From assembly GCA_003155175.1 (NCBI GenBank), contig PMFP01000077.1, forward strand, positions 169 through 18,425: a stretch of 18,257 nucleotides of DNA. The letters run 5' to 3'. The notes below the pieces were generated by a model, which ran no database searches, was not told where the DNA came from, and saw only the letters and a list, made by a program, of their open reading frames with translations. This DNA comes from Vulcanimicrobiota bacterium. Its GTDB lineage: Bacteria > Vulcanimicrobiota > Vulcanimicrobiia > Vulcanimicrobiales > Vulcanimicrobiaceae. Of the stretch, positions 13,498 to 18,257 are shown piece by piece. The first letter of the stretch is position 1. Each line of letters opens with the position of its first letter. The position numbers and the translations under genes were made by a program.

Positions 13498-14526
13498 TTA
13501 CTTCGTCGCTCCCTCGGCAGCGATCCGGACCAAGACCTTACCCAGATGTTTGCCGCCGCCGTGAAGCATGTCGATGAGCGTTTGCGGCGCGTTTTCCAAT
13601 CCGTCCACGACCGTCTCGGGAGACTTGAGCCGGCCGTCGCGCAGCGCCGGCGCGACGTCGGCCAGGAACGCGCCGCGCCGGCCCTCGTGATCGCGGACGA
13701 TGAAACCCTGCATGCGAATGCGTTTTCCGACGATCAGCGGAAGGTTGCGAGGGCCCGGCGTTTGCTCGTTGTACTGCGAGATCATGCCGCACGCCGCGAT
13801 GCGTCCGAACGGATTGAGCGAGGCGAGAGCCGCTTCGAGTTGCGCGCCGCCCACGTTGTCGAAGTAGACGTCGATCCCGCCGGGAGCCGCATCGCGCAAG
13901 AGCGCGCGAACGTCGCCGTTCTTGTAGTTAAACGCGGCGTCGAATCCCAATTCCTCGCACAAGTACGCCGCTTTCTCATCGCTGCCCGCGCTCCCGACCA
14001 CGCGCTTCGCGCCGTGCATTTTCGCGAGTTGCCCGGCAACGCTGCCGACGGCGCCCGACGCGGCCGATACGAAGAGACTTTCGCCCGCTTTAAGATCGGC
14101 GACGTCGAACAGACCGACCCATGCGGTGAGCCCGGTCAATCCGAGGATGCCGAGGTACGCGCTCGGCGGCGCAGCCGCGGCGTCGATCGCGCGCGCGTGC
14201 GCCGCCGGCAAAACGGCATAGTCGCGCCAGCCGAGCATGTGCGTGACGTTCGTACCCTCCGGCATGCCGGGATCTCGCGAAGAAATCACGGTTCCGACGG
14301 TGCCCGCTTCCATCGGTTGGCCCAGCTCGAACTGCGGAACGTACGACTTGCCTTCGTTCATGCGGCCGCGCATGTAGGGGTCCACCGACATGATCGCGTT
14401 GCGCACGACGACTTCGCCGTCGCGCGGTTCGCGGACGTCCGTCTCGACGAGCGCCATGTCGTCGAGCGACGGATAGCCGGTGGGGCGCCGAACGAGGAGA
14501 ACCTCGCGGGAACGCAGCGCGCTCAC
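13498..14526 (-). CDS. NADP-dependent medium-chain reductase, CurA/leukotriene B4 dehydrogenase type
   Basis: A 342-residue cytoplasmic, zinc-free medium-chain dehydrogenase/reductase. Motifs: VDPYMRGRM near residue 50, GLTGLTAWVGL, the nucleotide-binding loop SAASGAVGSVAGQLAK, IDVYFDNVGG, and the C-terminal LGKVLVRI. Known relatives (curcumin reductase CurA, prostaglandin reductase 1) reduce the double bond of enones and alkenals with NADPH, removing reactive electrophiles. The GTG start at 14526 overlaps the osmC stop as GTGA; the frame is open upstream to 14586 but that part lies inside osmC. Coupling to OsmC suggests a joint role in oxidative or electrophile stress. Both the start and the overlap are seen directly; substrate is inferred. 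Confidence 0.9.
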   Translation of the reverse strand: MSALRSREVLLVRRPTGYPSLDDMALVETDVREPRDGEVVVRNAIMSVDPYMRGRMNEGKSYVPQFELGQPMEAGTVGTVISSRDPGMPEGTNVTHMLGWRDYAVLPAAHARAIDAAAAPPSAYLGILGLTGLTAWVGLFDVADLKAGESLFVSAASGAVGSVAGQLAKMHGAKRVVGSAGSDEKAAYLCEELGFDAAFNYKNGDVRALLRDAAPGGIDVYFDNVGGAQLEAALASLNPFGRIAACGMISQYNEQTPGPRNLPLIVGKRIRMQGFIVRDHEGRRGAFLADVAPALRDGRLKSPETVVDGLENAPQTLIDMLHGGGKHLGKVLVRIAAEGATK

Positions 14527-14966
14527 GATGCGAGCGTCGCCGCGAGCGAGACCGGAACGGCCCGCAGCGCTTTGCTGATCGGACATCCGTCCTTGGAGGC
14601 GTGCGCGATTTCTTGAAACCGGTCGTCCGCTAGCCCCGTCACGTGGGCGGCGGTCGCGAGGTCGATCTTCGATATCTCAAAGCCGGAGTCGATGCGATGC
14701 AGGTGCACCACGGCGGTCGTTTCGAGCGACGAGGGTGCGTGCCCGGCGCGGGTCAGTCCCAAGCTCAGCGCCATCGTGAAGCACGCGGCATGCGATGCGG
14801 CGAGCAGTTCTTCGGGGTTGGATCCGGGGTCGCCGGAAAACCGGGTACCGAAGGAGTACGTCGCGGAGACTTTGCCGCTCTGCGTCGTGATGTCGCCGTG
14901 GCCTTTGGCGACGTCGCCAACCCACTTGACGGTCGCGGTTCGCGCGATATCCTCAGGTGTTTGCAT
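14523..14966 (-). CDS. osmC: OsmC family thiol peroxidase
   Basis: A 147-residue cytoplasmic protein. The family's two redox cysteines are visible: Cys62 in NPEELLAASHAACF and Cys128 in DGCPISKAL. The N-terminal TATVKWVGD and YSFGTRF segments also match OsmC, and GSNPEELLAA distinguishes it from most Ohr proteins. Known: OsmC reduces organic hydroperoxides, usually with lipoylated or other dithiol partners. The ATG at 14966 fits the usual length (about 140). It is the first gene of a minus-strand run, its stop overlapping the start of the reductase. It is divergent from the APC permease with 126 bp between starts; no clear promoter or operator was recognised there. Confidence 0.92.
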   Translation of the reverse strand: MQTPEDIARTATVKWVGDVAKGHGDITTQSGKVSATYSFGTRFSGDPGSNPEELLAASHAACFTMALSLGLTRAGHAPSSLETTAVVHLHRIDSGFEISKIDLATAAHVTGLADDRFQEIAHASKDGCPISKALRAVPVSLAATLAS

Positions 14967-15092
14967 AGCGCTCAAGATGCGCCCGGGCCGGGCTTGGTTG
15001 CGGCCGCACGGCGCAGCTCCGTCACGGGCGGCAAAAGGAAATCGCGTGCCGCATCCCAATGGCCCTTGCGTGACCGACGCCGGAGGATCCGC

Positions 15093-16478
15093 ATGAGTCT
15101 TCGCGATGCGCCGTTGATTCGCGGCGTCGGCCTTCGCGGTGCGGTCGCAATCAACGCGATCTCGATGATCGGGATCGGGCCGCTCATCACGATTCCGCTC
15201 GTACTGGGCGCCCTGCACGGACCGCTCTCCTTGGCCGGCTGGATTCTCGGAGCGCTGCTCGCCCTCTGTGACGGGCTCGTGTGGGCCGAGCTGGGATCGC
15301 TCTATCCGTGCTCGGGCGGCACCTACGGGTATCTGCTCGAGATCTTCGGCCGGGCGCGTTTCGGCCGGCTGCTGGCGTTTCTGTTCGTCTGGCAGACGAT
15401 CTTCGTCGCGCCCCTGAACCAAGCAACCGGATACATCGGCTTTGCGAACTATGCGGGCTATCTCTTTCCCGCGCTCGGCGCGTCTCCGCTCGCGATTAAA
15501 ATCGTCGCGATCGCGGTCGGCGTGGTTACGCTGGTCGCGCTGTACCGCGGCATCGCCACGATCTCGAAAGTCGGGACCTGGCTAGGCGTCGTTGCCGTCG
15601 GAACGCTGCTGTGCGTCATCGTCGCATCCTATGCGCACTTTTCTCCGCATCAGGCTTTCGCGTTGCCGCCGCACGATTCGTTTTGGCTGGGGCTACGCGC
15701 AGGTCTGGGTCAAGCGCTCATCATCGCGATGTACGATTATCTGGGCTACAACCAGTCGAGTTGCATCGGCGGCGAAGTCGTCAATCCCGCGAAGAATATC
15801 CCGCGCTCGATCCTCATCGCGATCGCGCTGGTCGCGGCGCTGTACGTCACCATGCAGATCGGCGTCCTCGGCGCCATCCCGTGGCAATCGTTCGTGCCGC
15901 TCGCCGACGGAACGTTGCCCCCGCTCGGCCAGCACCTCGCGTCGGCCATCGTCGAACGTTCCTTCGGCGTGCCAGCCGCGGCCGTCGTCACCGTCCTGAT
16001 TTTGGTTACGGCGTTTGCGTCGGTTTACGGAAATCTGCTCGGCTACTCGCGCGTTCCGTACGCCGCGGCGGCCGACGGCGTGTTCTTGCGTCCGTTCGCG
16101 CACGTGCACGGCGAGCACCGCTTTCCGGACGTCGCGCTCGTGGTCATGGGGCTGTTGGCGCTGGTCGCCTGCCTCTTCACGCTCGATCAAGTCATCAACG
16201 CGCTCACGACCGGCATCGTCCTGATTCAGTCCATCGCGCAGATCGCGGCGCTGGCGACGATACGCGCGCGCGGAATTCGTGCGCCGTACCGCATGTGGCT
16301 CTATCCGCTCCCGGCGTTCGTCGCGCTGGTTGGATGGATCTACGTCTTCGCAAGCGCGGGTAACGCCGCGATCGCGTACGGCGTCGTCAGCTTGCTCGTC
16401 GGTGCCGCGGTGTTCTTCGTGCGGGCGCGCGTGAAGCGGGAATGGCCGTTCGCGGATGCGGCCGGGACGCAAACGTAG
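15093..16478 (+). CDS. APC superfamily amino acid permease
   Basis: A 461-residue inner membrane transporter with about 12 helices. Motifs: AINAISMIGIGPLITIP in helix 1, the broken-helix substrate site of the LeuT-type fold; SGGTYGYL after helix 2; and GEVVNPAKNIPRSI before helix 7. These are general to the amino acid-polyamine-organocation family, so the substrate (amino acid, polyamine or other) is not known. The ATG at 15093 has CGGAGG at 15081-15086 with a 6-nt spacer. The frame is open upstream to 14643, but that stretch is antisense to osmC. It stands alone as a transcription unit and converges on the VOC gene with a 26-bp gap. Confidence 0.88.
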   Translation: MSLRDAPLIRGVGLRGAVAINAISMIGIGPLITIPLVLGALHGPLSLAGWILGALLALCDGLVWAELGSLYPCSGGTYGYLLEIFGRARFGRLLAFLFVWQTIFVAPLNQATGYIGFANYAGYLFPALGASPLAIKIVAIAVGVVTLVALYRGIATISKVGTWLGVVAVGTLLCVIVASYAHFSPHQAFALPPHDSFWLGLRAGLGQALIIAMYDYLGYNQSSCIGGEVVNPAKNIPRSILIAIALVAALYVTMQIGVLGAIPWQSFVPLADGTLPPLGQHLASAIVERSFGVPAAAVVTVLILVTAFASVYGNLLGYSRVPYAAAADGVFLRPFAHVHGEHRFPDVALVVMGLLALVACLFTLDQVINALTTGIVLIQSIAQIAALATIRARGIRAPYRMWLYPLPAFVALVGWIYVFASAGNAAIAYGVVSLLVGAAVFFVRARVKREWPFADAAGTQT

Positions 16479-16504
16479 GCGCGCGTCTCCGGCCGCTCGC
16501 AATC

Positions 16505-16894
16505 TTACGCCGTGGTTTTGCGCTGGTGAATGATGATCTGATTCCCGTCGGGATCTTTGCAGAACGCCATGTAGCAGACCGGGGTCTCGTCTACGTCGCT
16601 GACCTCGAGTCCGCGCGCTCGATAGGCTTCGACCGCTGCGTGGGCGTCGGCAACCGCGAACATGAGGCAGGCGCCCGACGTCGGGCCGTCGCCGGGATTC
16701 CACACGCCGAACGTCGAGCCGTCCGCGAGGGTGAATTCCGAGCCGCGGCCCTTATCGTCGATGTCCGTCGGCGTCATGCCGAGCACGTCGCGGTAGAACG
16801 CGATCGAGCGCGCGGGGTCGGAAACGAAGTAGGCCGCGATGTCGATGCCGGTAATGGCGATGCCGGTCCGCGTGGTCTGGTCGGTGGTGCTCAT
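16505..16894 (-). CDS. VOC (glyoxalase/bleomycin resistance-like) family protein
   Basis: A 129-residue single vicinal-oxygen-chelate domain of two beta-alpha-beta repeats: IAAYFVSDPARSIAFYRDVLGM near residues 19-40 (given here for position; the hallmark is ARSIAFYRDVLGM), and CKDPDGNQIIIHQ at the end. Known VOC proteins include glyoxalase I, extradiol dioxygenases and antibiotic-binding proteins, usually dimeric. The function cannot be told; some usual metal ligands (His at the first strand, Glu at the last) are replaced by Asp and His/Gln. ATG at 16894 with GGGAGA 6 nt upstream. It is divergent from the WYL regulator across 88 bp and is a likely target of it. Confidence 0.85.
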   Translation of the reverse strand: MSTTDQTTRTGIAITGIDIAAYFVSDPARSIAFYRDVLGMTPTDIDDKGRGSEFTLADGSTFGVWNPGDGPTSGACLMFAVADAHAAVEAYRARGLEVSDVDETPVCYMAFCKDPDGNQIIIHQRKTTA

Positions 16895-16943
16895 GTGCTT
16901 CTCCCGTCAAGAATGGTGTGTTCCCAACCATAGCCCGTCATAC

Positions 16944-16973
16944 TTGACAGAACGTGTCATATTTACGTAGTCT
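16944..16973 (+). promoter_or_regulatory. Candidate promoter and operator for the WYL regulator
   Basis: A perfect -35 hexamer TTGACA (16944-16949) is followed, 18 bp later, by a weak -10 TAGTCT (16968-16973). Overlapping the -35 is a perfect inverted repeat TGACA-GAACG-TGTCA (16945-16959), and the direct repeat GTCATA occurs at 16937-16942 and 16956-16961. This placement would let a dimeric regulator block its own promoter and act on the divergent VOC gene. The predicted start near 16980 leaves almost no leader before the ATG at 16983, which has no ribosome binding site, so the mRNA may be leaderless. Inferred from sequence only. Confidence 0.5.
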
Positions 16974-16982
16974 GCTGGCAAT

Positions 16983-17930
16983 ATGAAGGCCGACCGTCTG
17001 ATCTCGCTGCTTCTGCTGCTCCAGTCCGGGCAGCGCCGGACCGCCCGGACGCTGGCCGAGGCGCTCGAGGTCTCCGAACGCACGATCTACCGCGACGTTG
17101 ACGCCCTCGGGGCGGCCGGCGTGCCCGTTTATGCGGACCGGGGCGCAGCCGGCGGAATCGCGCTTTCGGACGGCTATCGCCGCGCGCTGACGCATTTTAC
17201 CGAAGACGAGATCCGTTCGCTCTTCGTCTCCGGCGCGAGTCCGATGGCCGACCTCGGCCTCGACGGCGGCCGCGATCGGGCGCTCGAGAAACTGCACGGC
17301 GGCCTTGCCGACGTTCAGCGCCGCGCGGCCGACAAAGCGCGCTCGCGCATTCACCTCGACCAGCGCCGCTGGTATCAAGGCGAACCGCCGCGCGCGCTGC
17401 TGACGGCGCTGCGCCGAGCCGTCTGGGACGACCGTCGCGTCCGGCTCGGATACGAAGACCGCAAACGCAACGTGACGACGCGCGTCGTCGATCCGCTCGG
17501 GCTGGTTTCGAAGGCCGGCGTGTGGTACGTCGTCGCGCGCTCCGCCGGCGAGATGCGCAGCTTCCGCGCCGATCGCATCACCGAAGCCGAAGAACTTCTC
17601 GAGCGATTCGATCGCCCCGCGGATTTCGATCTCGAACGCTACTGGAGCGAAACGACCGCGAAGTTTTCGGACGAGAGCCGCCCCGTCTATTCCGCTACGC
17701 TGCGCATGACGCCCGAGACGCTCGAGTTCGTCGCGTCGCGATGGAGTGCCGAAATCGACGTGCTCGAACGCGGCGAACGCATCCTCGCGCGGGTCGCCTT
17801 TCCCAGTATGGACGTCGCGGTGTATCAGACGCTTGCGTGGGGCGCCCGCGTGACGATCGTCGCTCCCGAAGATCTGCGGAGCGCAATCGTCGAGCGAGCG
17901 CGCGAAGCGATCGCGCATTACGCGCCCTAG
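16983..17930 (+). CDS. YafY-type transcriptional regulator (HTH plus WYL domain)
   Basis: A 315-residue DNA-binding regulator. The N-terminal winged helix-turn-helix of DeoR/HTH_11 type has RTLAEALEVSERTIYRDVDAL (recognition helix near residues 30-45), followed by the Gly-rich turn GAAGGIALSDGYR. The WYL domain covers about 140-225 and holds WYV at 181-183 in GVWYVVARS, and FRADRI. A C-terminal WCX region follows (about 235-315). Known: WYL proteins bind nucleic acid or nucleotide ligands and act as activators or repressors, and YafY-type members commonly sit beside the gene they control. The divergent VOC gene is the likely target, along with this gene itself. ATG at 16983 lies directly before the HTH. 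Confidence 0.9.
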   Translation: MKADRLISLLLLLQSGQRRTARTLAEALEVSERTIYRDVDALGAAGVPVYADRGAAGGIALSDGYRRALTHFTEDEIRSLFVSGASPMADLGLDGGRDRALEKLHGGLADVQRRAADKARSRIHLDQRRWYQGEPPRALLTALRRAVWDDRRVRLGYEDRKRNVTTRVVDPLGLVSKAGVWYVVARSAGEMRSFRADRITEAEELLERFDRPADFDLERYWSETTAKFSDESRPVYSATLRMTPETLEFVASRWSAEIDVLERGERILARVAFPSMDVAVYQTLAWGARVTIVAPEDLRSAIVERAREAIAHYAP

Positions 17931-17942
17931 ATTCGAGGCCCT

Positions 17943-18074
17943 CTACCCGCCGGCGCACTCCGCATGCCCGCAGTCGCAACCGGCGCTCTCTGCCGTCTGC
18001 CGGCATTGAACGTTGCAATACTCGTCCGCGTTGGGAACGCGGCACGTACAGTCTTTTCCCGCGCAAATTTCCAC
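17943..18074 (-). CDS. Metallothionein-like cysteine-rich peptide, 43 residues
   Basis: A tiny cysteine-rich protein: 8 Cys in 43 residues, in the order C-x4-C-x-C, then YC-x3-C, then C-x-C-G-H-x2-C. The YC...C and CGHAEC blocks resemble bacterial metallothioneins of the SmtA/BmtA type, which bind zinc, cadmium or copper through thiolates, with a His near the C-terminal cysteines. The GTG start at 18074 is chosen because GAGGAG lies 8 nt upstream (18083-18088); an ATG at 18104 in the same frame would add 10 residues and has no ribosome binding site. It has few hydrophobic residues and no membrane segment or signal. The gene converges on the WYL regulator with a 12-bp gap. Metal-binding role is inferred. 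Confidence 0.78.
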   Translation of the reverse strand: MEICAGKDCTCRVPNADEYCNVQCRQTAESAGCDCGHAECAGG

Positions 18075-18082
18075 GTGGGTTT

Positions 18083-18088
18083 CTCCTC
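18083..18088 (-). promoter_or_regulatory. Ribosome binding site that decides the metallothionein-like start
   Basis: On the minus strand the sequence reads GAGGAG, then 8 nt, then GTG at 18074. It sits inside the frame of the longer ATG version, so it selects the shorter 43-residue product that begins two residues before the first cysteine pattern, as in known bacterial metallothioneins. Confidence 0.65.
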
Positions 18089-18257
18089 GCGCACGCTGCG
18101 CCATAGTTTTGATGACGACGCGATCGCGCACCCGTGCGAACGATCCTCGCATCGTGATATTCCCGGAACGGCGATATCGTAAACCGGACGGCATTCCCAA
18201 CGTCACGGTTTGACGGCCGGCGCGCTAGGGCAAGTTCGTGACACAGAAAGGGACACA
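18089..18257. other. Non-coding right end with two short inverted repeats
   Basis: No convincing gene is seen here. Two inverted repeats lie upstream of the metallothionein-like gene: TGCGA-N7-TCGCA (18135-18151) and GATAT-N13-ATATC (18156-18178), the latter ending in the palindrome CGATATCG (18172-18179). They may hold its promoter or a metal-sensor operator, but they do not match the known 12-2-12 SmtB-type site. A GTG at 18237 could begin a gene running out of the window; too little is present to say. Confidence 0.3.

Noticed and set aside
18075..18206. Longer version of the metallothionein-like protein starting at 18206 or 18104
   Set aside because: Neither upstream ATG has a ribosome binding site, while GTG at 18074 has GAGGAG at the right distance and gives the expected short Cys-rich peptide.
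1..18257. CRISPR arrays, insertion sequences, tRNA or rRNA genes
   Set aside because: No spaced repeats, transposase motifs, terminal repeats or structural RNA signatures were seen by eye on either strand.

Overview
The window is 18.3 kb of GC-rich bacterial chromosome, densely coded on both strands. I see no tRNA, rRNA, insertion sequence, CRISPR array or prophage. It holds about 20 genes, one of them (thiC) cut by the left edge. The gene set suggests a free-living aerobic or facultative heterotroph: a lipoprotein glycosidase, a long secreted beta-propeller protein with a Pro/Ala/Ser linker, polyphosphate kinase 2, a WYL/YafY regulator, OsmC and a ferritin-like protein. I cannot fix the phylum from this stretch. 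A little-cultured GC-rich lineage such as Eremiobacterota/Vulcanimicrobiota, or an actinobacterium-like group, would fit, but that is only a guess.

Layout. 1-617 (+): the last 45 codons of thiC, then a HAD phosphatase that overlaps it by GTGA. 614-1288 (-): an exported lytic transglycosylase, convergent and overlapping the phosphatase by 4 bp. 1289-1377: a divergent leader whose interleaved inverted repeats could form a pseudoknot covering the ribosome binding site of the next gene. 1378-1943 (+): a 57-residue one-helix membrane protein overlapping the fluoride channel gene crcB by GTGA. 2069-5353 (+): a 1094-residue secreted BNR/VPS10-type propeller protein. 5343-6176 (-): a serine beta-lactamase-like hydrolase. 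6232-7990 (+): a sugar-porter MFS transporter and a GreA/GreB-like factor 1 bp apart. 8056-8172 (+): a 38-residue membrane peptide with a strong ribosome binding site. 8177-8776 (-): a ferritin-like diiron protein with a basic tail. 8891-10549 (-): a DEAD-box RNA helicase with a DbpA-type RNA-binding domain. 10607-11476 (+): PPK2. 14966 down to 11488 (-): OsmC, a medium-chain reductase, a four-helix membrane protein and a GH-A clan lipoprotein. 15093-16478 (+): an APC permease. 16505-17930: a VOC protein divergent from a WYL regulator, with an operator-like repeat between them. 17943-18074 (-): a 43-residue metallothionein-like protein. 18075-18257 shows no gene.

How the genes work together. 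Most are single housekeeping or stress genes packed end to end; several convergent pairs overlap or lie 4-15 bp apart. Stress handling is the clearest shared theme: fluoride export, iron storage, OsmC peroxidase with a quinone/enone-type reductase, a thiol-rich metal-binding peptide, RNA helicase and polyphosphate-driven nucleotide phosphorylation. Three gene pairs are joined by a 4-bp stop/start overlap with a GTG start (thiC-HAD, small membrane protein-crcB, osmC-reductase), which implies translational coupling.

The observations most worth following up are the pseudoknot-like leader with the small protein coupled to crcB, the three tiny proteins (57, 38 and 43 residues), the Gre-like factor with a coiled coil too short for normal transcript-cleavage geometry, and the ferritin-like protein with a Dps-like basic tail.
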